Source: Cyathus striatus (taxonomy: Eukaryota > Basidiomycota > Agaricomycetes > Agaricales > Nidulariaceae). Taken from it: 64,000 bases of DNA. Both the position numbers and the translations under genes were made by a program. Of this stretch, positions 11,257 through 23,600 are shown one piece after another. The stretch spans positions 434,001-498,000 of the forward strand of contig JAOVFP010000009.1 in assembly GCA_025738555.1 (NCBI GenBank), in the 5' to 3' direction. Below the pieces are notes generated by a model that had not been told where the DNA came from, searched no databases, and saw only the letters and a program-made list of their open reading frames with translations. Numbering within the stretch: the first letter of the stretch is position 1; each line of letters begins with the position of its first letter.

Positions 11257-14200
11257 GATATGGCCCTTATCTTTATGAGCAGCCGCATTTCATTGTAATG
11301 CAGATATGTGCCACATGGTACTTGTACACCATGAAGATGGATGGCATTGGCTGATATTTCCGGTTCAACATTGGTATTTTCATGCTCAGGTTGTTCATCT
11401 CCTTCCGCTCCTGTTCCTGCAAGAGGATAGCTGTTAGAGCTTCCTGATGACTCATCTGATGGGATATTTTTGCGCTGTGTGCCTACTTCTGCCTCTATGT
11501 GCAGTTGGATATTTGACCTTATATGACATTTGCCATCTGTTCTCTCAGGTAGAGAGGCTATTGCCTGTGCCCTTCCAGCTTGTTGAGAGGTTTCATACAT
11601 TAGCTGCAAGTGTCACATTGTGTCTGAACTTTGCTGCAAGATAATGCTACTATCCAAAATTTCAGATGGCATTGGACTTGTGTCACCGTTGTTGTGTTGA
11701 GTGTTTCCCTCAGCATATTCTGAGGGTGTAATCTGATTAATTGAATGTTGTACCAGGTAATCTGCCATTCTATGCTCATACCAGTCATCAACAATGAAAC
11801 CATCCTTTAATATGTGCTGCATTGCTAAAGTGGTAGTACACTGTCGCAATTGATCATCTATAGTTATCAACGAGCTCGTACATTCCACATTGAACCATGG
11901 TTGTTGTCTGGTATTTGCAGGGAAGATTTGATCATGAACATAAGGTGCTCCTTCTATTAATCTAGAGTGGAATACAGCTTTAATGATTTCAAGATTAGTG
12001 GCAGGTGAATTTCGGCGGTTCCACTGTAATACTGCCACTCACTGTTGTGTTTCGAAAACTCGCAATGACATGAGCTGAGCATACCAAGAAGCAACTTCAA
12101 ATTGGTCATTCCAAAAGTTGGCAAAGGCAAGCCAGGTATACTTTCTATTACCTCGGTCATATATTCTAAATCCACAATGCTCTCTGTTGTGGTAAGTTAC
12201 TTTGAACCTCCATCCATTGAGGTTAATAATGTCCTCAGTGTCCTCAGGATAGGGCTTATTCCTTTCTAAGGACTTTTCTATTATATAACATAAGTGATCA
12301 CCCATCTCCGAAATCATAGAGTCAAGGCTGGCAAATGAGTTGTCAGTGTCAGATGATGGATTGCCATTATTGTCATGTTAGATATTCTGAGTTGCACAGC
12401 TTCTTTGACAGCTGTCACTTGTCACCTGTCATACTTGACAGTTCTGTGATTGACAGATCCTTGATTGACAGTTCTGTGATTGACAGATATGTGATTGACA
12501 GATTGACAGCTGTCAGTTACCTTAGTTACATGGACCTTGGTTGGGACTTTGGTAGACAGCCTCAGTATATATACACTCTGTAACTTGGTAGTAGATAATA
12601 AGTTTTCTCTCCATTTTGTGTCTGTGTCTGTGTTTGTGTCTGGGTCTTTGCTCCACTATCACCCTCTTTGCTCTTCATTATCCTCTATTCTCTCTCTACC
12701 ACACTCCTTATTCTTTGTTACTTCTGACATGTCAGGGGGATTGTCATCATCCCCATCTTCAGACGAAGACAACAAACTGTCATCAGGGGGCCTGTTATCA
12801 TTTCCATGACTTTGTATTATGGTTGTCATTACATTAATTTGTATGGGCCTTGTAGGAATTCCTGCCTGTTCACTTGCTTCTCCAGTTGGTCCACCAATGC
12901 GAGGTGTTGACAAGGCTGTGTAATAGTCTGGAGGAGGCTCATCATTGATTGATATGGGAATAGGTGATGATGAACTGTCATCATCACTATTGTTATTATT
13001 GTTGTGGCTTGGTGAGACTGCATCATTACCAGGTTCTGAGGTTATTGTACTATTCAAGCTTTGAAGTGTGGCTGCATACCACCCAACCAAATCAAAGGTT
13101 GAGTCCTCTAAGTGAGCTCTCTCAATATATATGTCAAGCTCTTCTTCAGTATCCTCAATTTTATACAATGTAGTGCCATAATCTCACAGGTGGACATAGA
13201 AGTGTCTGTCCTCATCTCCGCATATGAAGTTGGAATCTGAATCTCGAATAGGGTAATGAGTATGGATTCCGTCTTGCAATAAATATGTTGCAACTGTGCC
13301 AGGTATGTCCCCAATAGGTTCTGGACATCTTGACACATCTACTAAACCTCACATTCCAGCTATTTGTCTGCTATACCATTCAGATAGTCTGAAGTATGGG
13401 TTTTGTAGGTGTGTTATAGGTATGCTGATGCCAAAATGTGCTAACCTATCATAGATTTGGTAACTGTCTTAGTCATTAAATCGGTTTTTTACAGAGAACC
13501 TATCCTTCATGGGTTCTCCCTCATCCCCTGGGTATGGTTGTCCAATCTGGAGAAAATACTCCCCCATCAGGGAATAACAATCACTGATAGTCAAACAAGG
13601 TGGTTGGCTGGGATCGTAATTCATCCATCTGAACTCAGAATCCAAGCTATCGTTTAAAGACACCTCATCTATGTTAATAGATCCTAGAAATGGGAGACTT
13701 TCTAACTCTTCAGATGGATCCTCCTCATCATCCCCATCATATTGGATATTAAAACTAGGGATACCAGGAGGTTTCCTACCTCTAGTCTTAATAGTGTTAC
13801 CAAGAGGACAATTATGAGACATATGTCCTGCTTCGCGGCATCAAAAGCACTTGCCTGCTGCAAGCAACTTATTTTTTTCCTTTTCAGATAACTTAGGGGG
13901 GTTATTCTTCTGCCCTTGTTTCTGGTGGTTGGAAGTCAGCTTCCGAAACTCATTAGGAGCATGGCTAGCATTCCCTTTCCGAAATGTATTTGAGCATTCT
14001 CAAGACTGAAAAGGCTCCTGGTGTTTGAATGCATGTTGTCTATGGCTATTAAACTTGGGCCTGTTAGGATTCTGAATCATATAGCTACGCCCTCCATCAA
14101 AAGGATGGGATGGTCCTCCTGGACCTCTCCTATTGCCTCCATGTCCATTGTTATTATTTCTATTTTGTCATTGACTAACTTTTCGTCCCATGTTGGACGC

Positions 14201-15613
14201 CTTTTCAATAGTTTTGGCTTTGTCAACAACTTCCTGCCAGGAGTTTATTCCTGGGTTAAGTCTTGCCCTCCAGAGTTCCTCCTGTATATGGGCATGTAAA
14301 CCATCCCATAGGTATTGTACCTGTTCTCATTCACTAATATGTCCTACTGATTTGATTAATTCTTTTAGTTCATGGCTATAGTTAGATACTGTGCGTCCTT
14401 CTTGAGAATATGCGCATAGTTTCTCTTGTTGGATTTCACAATAATCAGTAGGGAACAAGAAGTTGAACATTTCAGAAAAGAACCTTTCCAAGGTCCAATT
14501 TTCATGGTCATCTGCTACCTTCTGGATGAAGAAATCATAGGCCTCACCTCTCAGATAGTATGAGAGTGTGAATATCCTCTTACGCCGAGGTACTTTACCA
14601 CTGTGGATAAACTCAGTTGATTCTGCCATGAATCAATGAAATGTTTGTTCATTGGGTACTCCATCATAGTCTTTCAGTGGAATAGGCTTTATCAACAACT
14701 TATGGGGTCACTTGCTTTTGTGGCAATGCTGTTGGGGTGTTGAGTCTCAATCCTCAGAGATTGTAGGGCTATTCTCATCATTGTTATCTGATGGCTCATC
14801 ACCATTGTCAGCTGGATCTTCATCTTCCTCAGGCAATGGTCCTCCTTCATTACCACTTGAACCAGGATCAGAAGGGGAATCATCATCTGATTCAGAGGGG
14901 TTGGACGGACTGGGAGGTTCTTTCCCAGATTGTCCCCCATGTCGAGGTTTCTTACTATGGTGCGTAAATTTGCATTGTAGATGACTAGTTGCGGGCAATT
15001 GACAATATGGATTGAGGTTTGCTCGCAGTGCTAGGGCTTTGGTAGGCTTATTGGGTTTTGAAGGTTCCCCACTACCTTCAGCTTGAGCTGGTCCTTGTTC
15101 CTCCTGTCTGTTGATTCATGCATCTTCCAAGACAGCATGCTGGGTGTCTGGATCTATTTCCTTGGGTTCTAGATTGGCATTGCCCCAGTTTTTAGGATTT
15201 ACACCTTTCCCTTTATCCTTGGGAGGTTGTGGTTCTTCCTCATCAGTGGGCTTGTCTGCATCTTTGATTACTTTATTTCATTTGCTAATGTGACTCCTTT
15301 CTTCAGGAGTCAAAGCTTGTTCAGCCTGTCTTACAGTCTTCTTCTGGATAGTGGACAGCTGTCCAGCTTTCTTAGCCACTTGTTTCAAATCAATTTCCAG
15401 TCCTTTGTGAGATTCGTGGCTCCTAGACTTTCACAATTTTACAGTCTGCCACTGGTTACTATTATTATCCTCCTCCTCTGCTGTAGTCATAGTTAAACTA
15501 GTTACAGAGGAGAGAGTAGTGCTAATGGCACACTCATCATTGTTTCTAGTGGTACCTGTGGTACCACCGTCAACTCCGATTGGAGTCTCTTCCATAGTGG
15601 AAGGTGCAGCCAT
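11241..15613 (-). pseudogene. gag of chromovirus 1, very long, split by a solo LTR
   Basis: From ATG 15613 one frame runs to the TAA at 11241 if the nested LTR (12376-12729 plus one duplication copy) is ignored, about 1,337 codons. An acidic, low-complexity N-terminal region is followed by a retrotransposon capsid domain (about 14200-14680, with RGEAYDFF and LERFFSEMF). The CCHC zinc knuckle lies at about 13810-13850; its second position is a TGA at 13841-13843. Unusually, about 740 further codons separate the knuckle from protease; these contain several WY-centred segments and acidic linkers. The end of gag overlaps the pol ATG by 16 nt in a different frame, so pol needs a -1 shift or re-initiation. 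Nonsense mutations are mostly TGA. Confidence 0.85.
12376..12729. mobile_element. Solo LTR (354 bp) inserted in gag of chromovirus 1
   Basis: The insert starts TGTTAGATATT and ends CTTCTGACA and is flanked by the 5-bp duplication TGTCA (12371-12375 and 12730-12734). Leaving out the insert and one duplication restores the gag frame exactly. It contains several TTGACAG-type short repeats (about 12430-12510) and a TATATATAC box (about 12566), as expected for a U3 promoter. Recombination between the LTRs of a full element must have left this relic. Confidence 0.88.
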
Positions 15614-15974
15614 GTCCCTATAGGACCAGTGGGAACTTTGGCTTTCCCCGTCGCTTTGGGTTTCTTTGTTTTCTGAAGTGTTCTGGTCAGCATTAAGATG
15701 TAGAGTTAACTCACCAGTAGCAGTCTACTGGCCAGCATTCTTTGCTTGAGTATGAGTGGAACAATACATATTCGAGATGATAATTTTTTATGGTGGTTTT
15801 GTTGTATAGTTGAAATGTTGGAAAGAAAAATTTGGTATAGTCGACAGTTGGCTGGGATGATCAATCCTAGTGGTCCCTGTTGGAGTAGATTTATAGAGTA
15901 GAGAAGATAGAGATAAGAGATAGAGATAAGAGAGTTTAGAGTGGGTAGTAGTTTTGTTGTTGAGTGAAAAAATA

Positions 15975-16337
15975 TGTGACAAAGGCTAGATGTCTTTGTT
16001 CACACAAGAGAGATTTAAGTAATTGAACAAGATATCACTGTTTGAAAACTAGATTCTCTGACCTGTAGTTCTAAAACAAAGGGCTTTATATACATTGTAG
16101 ATTGACAGATATAATAGAGGGAGAAGTATAGTAGAAAGGAAATATGTAGACTATCTGTCAGGCTAGAAGTGAGACAAGAATGGAACATATCTAATGAATG
16201 GCTTCAGTTGGCAGAATCAATAGAACACGAAGACTAAAGGTATACTAAAGGAATGACTAGGGTGAGTAAGTGAATGATGACTATGTAGCAAGTAGTAAGT
16301 GGTATCTGGTGTGATGGACAGAGTCCGGAGTGTTACA
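15975..16337 (-). repeat. 5' LTR of chromovirus 1
   Basis: 363 bp, matching 5886-6248; ends at the right target duplication CATAC (16338-16342). The sequence next to it inside the element (minus strand TATTTTTTCACTCAAC) does not begin with TGG, so a standard tRNA primer site is not obvious. Confidence 0.93.
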
Positions 16338-16445
16338 CATACTGAGTCTTGTAATTTTAAGCATACCACCTAATTGGTTTTAAGCAATCTAACAATTTCT
16401 AGAAAAAAAAAACATTAAATCAAGATCTCTTTGAATACTAATTAC

Positions 16446-17139
16446 TGTTAGGGATACTGTATATTCAACTATCCATAGAGTCCTTACATGAATACTCACT
16501 CTCTTTTCTTCTATTTTTTCTATTTTTACTTTGTATTTCATTTCGCAGCTGTGCTGCTCAATGCCACGTGATATTTTATGACATAGGCCAAGACTGTTAA
16601 AGAACTGGAAGCAGGTGGAAGGCTCTCGAGGTAATGAAGTAGATAACATAAGTCTTGAAGAATATTGTACAGACTACATGAACATTCTAGTTAAATTAGC
16701 AAGTATATGTATAAAAGAATGTGTAGACAGACTGAATTTACAATCTCTTTTTCACACAAATATTACTCTGTCACTTTGACAACTGTAAGAACCAGGAACT
16801 TGACTTAAGGCTTCACACTAAGTCTTGTGGTGTTGCTAAAAAGGGTATCATAGTATAGTACTATCTACTCGCTACTTCATACTATTACTGTATTGTCAAT
16901 TACTGAATACAACTGCTATTCTAATTGGCGGTAGCTCATGACACTCGTGACTAAATTGGTTGACCTACGCTTCAAGAACTCAACTCTTTACTATTTGGTA
17001 TGCTTATTCTTACTCTTTCACCCATACACATCTCAAGACCAAGTGATACAAGGGTACATTTCTATTTTATCTAAGTGTACTTACATTACATGTATTCACA
17101 GGAATACACTAACACTTGTAGTTCACAGGAACCACAACA
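16446..17139 (+). repeat. 5' LTR of chromovirus 2
   Basis: 694 bp, nearly identical to 26371-27064. The visible differences are mostly transitions such as CG versus TG or CA. The left duplication is ATTAC at 16441-16445. Confidence 0.93.
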
Positions 17140-17140
17140 T

Positions 17141-17158
17141 TGGTGGACACATTGGGAA
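17141..17158 (+). promoter_or_regulatory. Possible primer-binding site of chromovirus 2
   Basis: TGGTGGACACATTGGG begins one base after the 5' LTR. A TGG start is what pairs with the CCA end of a tRNA. I cannot name the tRNA. Confidence 0.45.
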
Positions 17159-17491
17159 ATCTCGAATGATGTACATTTCCCAAATCACTCTTAGACATCA
17201 ACTCCAACTTCTTGTGACCCCTCTAGTATATTCTAGTCATGCAACCAACATGCAACATCTGGTATATTCTGGTTTCACAGACTCGTGTTTCGTGCTTTGA
17301 CAGATTCACATCAAGATTCAATGGTTTCAATCCCACGAACACCGATTCCGACAATCGCTCATCAACAAATCGTTATCAATCAGAAGAGATATTCCATTTT
17401 ATCCATTGCATCTTCTCAGTAATTGGTTTATCAGTTATCTTATCACATCAATCCACCAGTTTGATCACTTATCAAAATATATTCAATTACC

Positions 17492-19765
17492 ATGTTTGAA
17501 CAACCTCCTGTTGGTAAGCCTACTGGAAGAAATACTCAAAATTCAAATAAAGCTGGAGTAAGTGACGATCCTTCAAATTACAATGCCTTGTTGAAGCCTA
17601 AGAAACCAACTTGGGATTCTGAGCAACATGGGAACCGACCACAGGATAGCTCAAACACATTGGATAAGGACTATTACTCCACCAAGGGAACATCTCCACA
17701 TGCAAATCCTGCAGACCTAGGCAACAATGATGGAGACAGAGGCTTCTCTCAAGATCAATGGCCAGATCTCCTTCACTTTGCAGATGTTCCAATCAACACA
17801 TCATATGATGGGACAATTGAAGAAGTGGTCAAGAACTTTCTGGCTGCACGGAATGCCGCCAATGTTCCGAAAGAGCATATAACTTTTCACAAGCACCATG
17901 TTAAAGCTCTACAGCTAGGTGAGAGTATACTAAATAGGAATCTAAGCAATACCTCAAGTATTTTCTTATCCTGCCAAATGAGAAGAGGATTTAGAAATGA
18001 ATTAGATATGCTGCAGAGGATGTTTGACTATCCTTGAAGGTTCGTATCAACAGATGGTGCACTGGAAGATTACTCTCTTAAACAAGAATACTTTCAGGCT
18101 TTAATGAATGCTCTAGATTGTCAGACTATGGATGCGCAAAGGACTCTATTCTGTGTCGGCATAGGTCTGCCTGAACTTCCAACGTGGGGTAAAAAAGGTA
18201 ACATTGATCCATTCTACACACCAGACAACTTCGAAATAATGGCCACCTGTTTTAGGAAGGAAGTAGAAGATCTTCTATTACTTCTCGGAAGTAATTATAA
18301 GTTTTCTGATCAAAGAGAGGCAATATCTATGGCTTCGTCAACTCGAAAGGAGGCTCCTGGCATTGTTACTGGGCCAACTAAGGATGATTTACCTTCGCTA
18401 ACATTGCCAGATTATAGTATATCGTCATATCTTATGGGTGGTACTAAAAAGCCTTCAAACACCAAGAATGCACCAGCATTAGGGGAAGGTTCACTATCAT
18501 ATGGGAAGATTACAGACTACATGCATGCTAGTGGTATACAGAGATTATTCAGTCAAGAACCTGTACCATAAACCCCTTCTGTAAACAATCCCTTTCACAG
18601 CATTCACAATACCACCAAAAATCCAGTCAAAACCCCAAGCTTACAATGTACTGCTAACAACTCGGAGCCGAACCCTGATCCCAATCCGTCGGACGATAAC
18701 AATGAAGGATCTGGAAAGGATAATCGCCATAATCCGAAGATTCTGTCAGGTAAGCCACCACAGTGGCCAAACCTACACAAGGGGAATGACAATCCAGGGC
18801 ATTTGCGACAAAATGAACCAATGTTTGAATTAAACCGTGAGCCTCAGTTTGATTACAAGCTGAAACCTGAGATAATACCCACTTGGGATGGGAATACTGA
18901 CAATTTGCACCGGTGGTTAATTAAATTAAATCATCTAAGCGAACATTCCCAGACTATCGAACATCAGCTAGGTATATTGGTTCCAGCTCGTTTGACTGGC
19001 AGTGCAGAAACATGGTATTACAGTCAATTACCTGAGTACTGAGCTGAAATTGAACAGAGTTGGATGACTCTGTGAGAGGCTATTGGCGACTATTATATGG
19101 ATCAAAATTACTATGAGAAAATGAAGGTAAAAGCTAACAAGGCTCACTACAGAGAACAAGGACATACAAGAGAGACACCTAGTGAATATTTTGTTCGTAA
19201 ATATGATCTTATTGGTTTCATTTACAGTTATTCAGATTGACAAGTTATATCTGAAGTAATGGATGGAGCACCTAAGCAATGGTATAATGTCCTAACTCCA
19301 CACTTGTATGCTCATCTCAAGGAATTCCAGAAGGCTATCAGGTTTCATGAAGACACACTCATGGAAATGGATATGAGAAATCGAAATATTGATACATATA
19401 ATTTTAATAGAGACTCCTCTATATCATCATCACCATGTAATCCATTCTCTAACTACCGTAACGCCAGGACCAACTTGGTAGAATGGTCTAATGGAGCATC
19501 TAAAACGCAATTTCCTAAGGACAATAGCAATATCTCCAAATTACCTAGGGGAACACCAGAGCAAAATAAAGCTCGACCTTGTCGTCATTGCGGTAGCATG
19601 AAGCACTGGGATAGGGAATGTAAATATGCTATAAAGGGTGAGAAGTTTGCATGTGTAAATGCTGTTAGTGTTAGCGATGAAGACTTAGTAGCACAGGAAG
19701 AATATGATTCATTTTATTATGAAGTATATTCTGATACCGAGGAGGATTTTCACAAATCCCTCTAG
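17492..19765 (+). pseudogene. gag of chromovirus 2
   Basis: One frame from ATG 17492 to TAG 19763-19765 (758 codons), interrupted by TGA (18035-18037), TAA (18569-18571) and three more TGA between about 19040 and 19240. The N-terminal half is unrecognised. The second half is a retrotransposon capsid domain (about 18880-19370, with PTWDGNTDNLHRWL, LTGSAETWYY and APKQWYN). It is followed by a zinc knuckle-like CRHCGSMKHWDREC (about 19578-19622), which binds RNA in functional relatives. The TGA codons sit where Arg or Trp is common in the family. Confidence 0.85.
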
Positions 19766-19769
19766 ACTG

Positions 19770-20685
19770 ATACGCCTTAAAACTATTTAATGGTTAAATC
19801 TCCCTATTTGTCATATAATATTAGCACTCAGTATTAGTAATGCACATCATGAGTACAAGGGTTGGGACAAGTCCCGAGTTGCCAATCAAAGTGTTCTATT
19901 TTGAATACATTACTAAGGGAATGGGACATCTGAGAGCTGGGGTTGAGTCCTGCACTGCCAGCAAAAATATCTAATTGATATATACTAAAGGAAATACAAC
20001 CAGATGTGTGTTATCTAATTACTAGAGTCCAAAAGACTATGTACATGCACCCAGTACTTGATTGAAACTTAGCTAAGGAACGCGTTCCGCGTTCCTGTCA
20101 CGTGATCAAACGCGAGGCGTTAGAACCGTTATCTCCGAACCGGTTATTGCGGTTACGCATAGACCGGAGCAAGTCATGTGACTTCGTACTTGTACTCCGA
20201 AATTATCCTGCTGTTTGATCTACCACATGGAATTCCACATGTATTGTTGCTCCCGCATGGTCAATATGTTGGAAACAACATTATGTCATCATATAAAGTA
20301 GTCTAGAGTAGTTCCTTTCCATATATAGGTACTGTACAGTTTTATTTGTAAAAGATATATAAGGAGGACAGGGATGAGAAGGAAAAGTAAGCAATCCCAG
20401 GAGAAATCCTAGGCTTCTTCCACTCTAGGAGTGTAATAAATTGGAATAGAAACGAAACTGAACAGTATTTGAACCGAGTAATTTCGTATTAGAAAGAATA
20501 TTTAATCTATAGTTTCCTACCTTTATACTAGTTTATACATTATCTGTGTTTTCTCTCCCTTGAACTTAAAGCCTGTGGTTTGCGATGATTATTTGAGTAT
20601 TACAATATATATTAGTACTATTTAAATACAAATCACAAATTCGGCGCATCAAGACTCAGATCCGAAAAATAATGAGAGTTTGGAG
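19770..20685. other. Insertion-like, partly CpG-rich region between gag and pol of chromovirus 2
   Basis: Coding similarity to the retrotransposon stops near 19766 and resumes near 20690. The stretch between has no ORF. About 20080-20260 is strikingly CpG-rich compared with its surroundings and contains the 12-bp palindrome GGAACGCGTTCC. A possible copia-type LTR begins TGTTGGAAAC at about 20270 and may run to about 20635, with TATA-like boxes inside, followed by AATTCGGCGCATCAAGAC that resembles a primer site. Two tRNA 3'-half-like segments occur near 19860 and 19960. No target duplication was found, so this is an insertion of uncertain type and limits. Confidence 0.45.
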
Positions 20686-23600
20686 GGGGTAAGTAGTGCT
20701 AAATCATATAGAACTGCAATTGAAATACTGAATGCTAACGATTCCTATACCACCACAGATACACCAAATTTTACAAAGACACTATCTTGAAAACAATGAC
20801 GAAAACTATCAAAAGACATAGGTAAAACCTCTCAATCTTTTCACACTTCTACTGACTCTTTAGGATTCACTGAACTAACTTGACACATGTCTAGACCTCC
20901 TGGGTGTTCATTCTTAGGTGCTCATGCAACTGAGGTTAAGGCCAGAATAAATAACTCAGAATCGAAACCAATTCTGATAATTATGGATTCCCGATCAGAC
21001 ATTACACTTGTCTCTGAGAAAGTCATATCTCAACTATCCAAGACCCCTAAGATACACACAGGCCAGCATATCAAATTAGTGCAAGTAACTGGTAGCACTA
21101 TAATATCAGGATATACAAATCTTGATCTCTATTTCGAAACAGACAAAGGTATGGCAAAATTGTCAGTGGAAGCATATGTTGTTAAAGGGATGTCGGCAGA
21201 CTTTATCTTTGGCAATGACTTTGCTGATCAGTATTCTATTTCAATCATAAGAGAACAACAGGATACTTTCATGCAATTTGGAGACTCTGGATATTGCACT
21301 TGAAGCCACAACTCATTATCAGGAATACCATTTAAAGACAATGATGGTCATGCATTCAAAATCATAAGTCAGGCCGTTGATATACACAACCGAGCAATTA
21401 GAGCTAAGACCCATCGGAATAAGCGAAATAGGAGCTTGCACACTAATCAACGACTAAGTGATGAAAATGTACGATCTCTATTCCAAGTCTCCATTCCTGC
21501 AGAATCAACCAAGCTGGTTAGAATTAATGCAATTTTCCCTAGCTATAATACCTTATACATCGAAAAAAGACTGTGTACAAACAAAGAAATAGAAGATCTT
21601 TATGGCATTCCTGATACATTAGTACACTCGAGTTGTCCATATGTGTATGTATCCAATTTCTCTAAATTCCCTGTTACAATTTCATTGGGACAATCTCTAG
21701 GGATTGGTAGAGACCCCAATATTCTACTACAAAAGGTGAATAACATGAGTAGTCAAGAACTCATCCATTTCCAAGTGCAAGCTGCCTTGCTACGTACCTT
21801 GGTAGACAAAAATTTCACCTCTACAACAAGAAGTGAGTGGTTAGAGAAGGAAATATCAAGAAATGACAATAATTCACTAGATGGAGAACCACCTTTAGAG
21901 GGTGGACCGAAAACATCAGAGGTTCCTCCTGAGAATATCAATGATAATGAACTACTGACCTCAGTTGATATTTCAAAGGATCTTAGTAAAGCTCAAACCG
22001 AACAGCTGCAAAAGGTTATTCTACAAAATAAAGCAGCATTTAGCTTAAACGGTAAGCTCAGAAATTATGATGAAGATGTTACAATACCTATGATCCCAAA
22101 TACCAGACCTATATCAATCCCACCATTCCCTGCTTCTCCTGCTAAACAAGAGGTCATTGACAAACAAATGGATTCATGGTTGAGCTTGGGAGTCATTGAA
22201 CCATCACAAAGTCCGTGGGCGGCACCTGTATTCATTGTCTATCAGAATTCAAAACCTCGAATGGTTATAGACTTGAGAAGGCTTAATAAAAAGGTTATAC
22301 CGGATGAATTTCCTCTTTCCTGGCAGGAAGATATACTACAAAGTCTTTCAGGTAGCCAATACTTATCTACACTGAATGCGCTTTCAGGATTTACACAGTT
22401 AAATGTGGCTGAAGAAGATCGAGAAAAATTGGCATTTTGTACTCACAGAGGACTTTTCCAGTTTAGAAGGATGCCTTTCGGTTACCGAAATGGACCAGCA
22501 GTCTTTCAATGTGTGATGCAAAAGGTACTTGCTCCATTTTTATGGATCTTTGCACTCGTGTACATTGATGACATTGTTATTTTCTCACAGAGCTTTGAAG
22601 ATCACCTCAAATATATCCATGCTGTGCTATCGTCAATTGCTGAGGCCAAACTCACCTTGTCACTGCCAAAATGTCATTTTGGATATTCGTCCTTACTCCT
22701 GCTAGGTCAGAAGGTATCATGATTAGGACTCTCCACTCATCAAGAGAAGGTAAATGCGATATTAGACTTAAAGGAGCTGGGTAGCAAGCATGAACTGCAA
22801 ATCTTCTTGGGAATGATGGTATATTTTGCAAGTTATGTGCCATTCTATGCATGGATTGCTCACCCATTATTTCAGCTTTTAAAAGGAGCCAGTAAGTGGC
22901 ATTGGGGTGATATAGAAAGAGAATCATTTGAATTATGTAAGATGGTTTTAACTAATGCACCAGTAAGAGCTCACGCGATGCCAGGTTTGCCTTATCACAT
23001 ATACTCCAATGCATGTGACTATGCCTTAGCAGCAATTTTACAACAGGTTCAGCCGATAAAGATATGTGATCTATGAGGTATGAAGACTTATGAGAGGCTA
23101 GAAAGGGCATTTAAGAATGGTGAAACAATTCCTGATCTTGTCATTCACTTAGTTAAGGATACTAACATTACAGACATACCTGACAGAGGAACTTGGAGCG
23201 AAAACTTTGAGGATACTACTGTTCACGTTGAACATGTAGTTGCCTACTGGTCAAGAGTTTTACAACCGGCAGAATGGAACTACTCACCGACAGAATGTGA
23301 GGTGCTGGCACTAAAGGAAGGACTTATAAAATTTCAACCCCATATTGAAGGTGAGAATATACTGGCTATTACAGATCATGCAGCACTTACATGGTCTAAA
23401 ACCTTTCAAAATGTTAATCGTTGACTACTCACCTGGGGGCTAGTATTTTCAGCCTTTCCCAAATTGAAAATTGTCCATTGTGCTGGGTGAGTGCATTCAA
23501 ATGTTGATCCACTCTCAAGGCTAATGCATAATATTCCTTCACAAGTGAGTCCGCAAAATGGTATGTCTGAAGCTCTCACCTTAAAAATGAATGACAATCC

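Larger units (their letters stand above)
5886..16337 (-). mobile_element. Ty3/gypsy chromovirus 1 (complete structure, inactive)
   Basis: Two 363-bp LTRs (5886-6248 and 15975-16337) begin TGTGACAAAG and end GTGTTACA. They are flanked by the 5-bp duplication CATAC at 5881-5885 and 16338-16342. The LTRs differ at only a handful of sites, nearly all transitions. On the minus strand the order is gag, protease, reverse transcriptase, RNase H, integrase and chromodomain, the chromovirus order. Gag (from ATG 15613) and pol (from ATG 11256) each stay in a single frame once the nested solo LTR is discounted. Both are broken by many in-frame stops, almost all TGA, so the element cannot move by itself. 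Confidence 0.93.
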
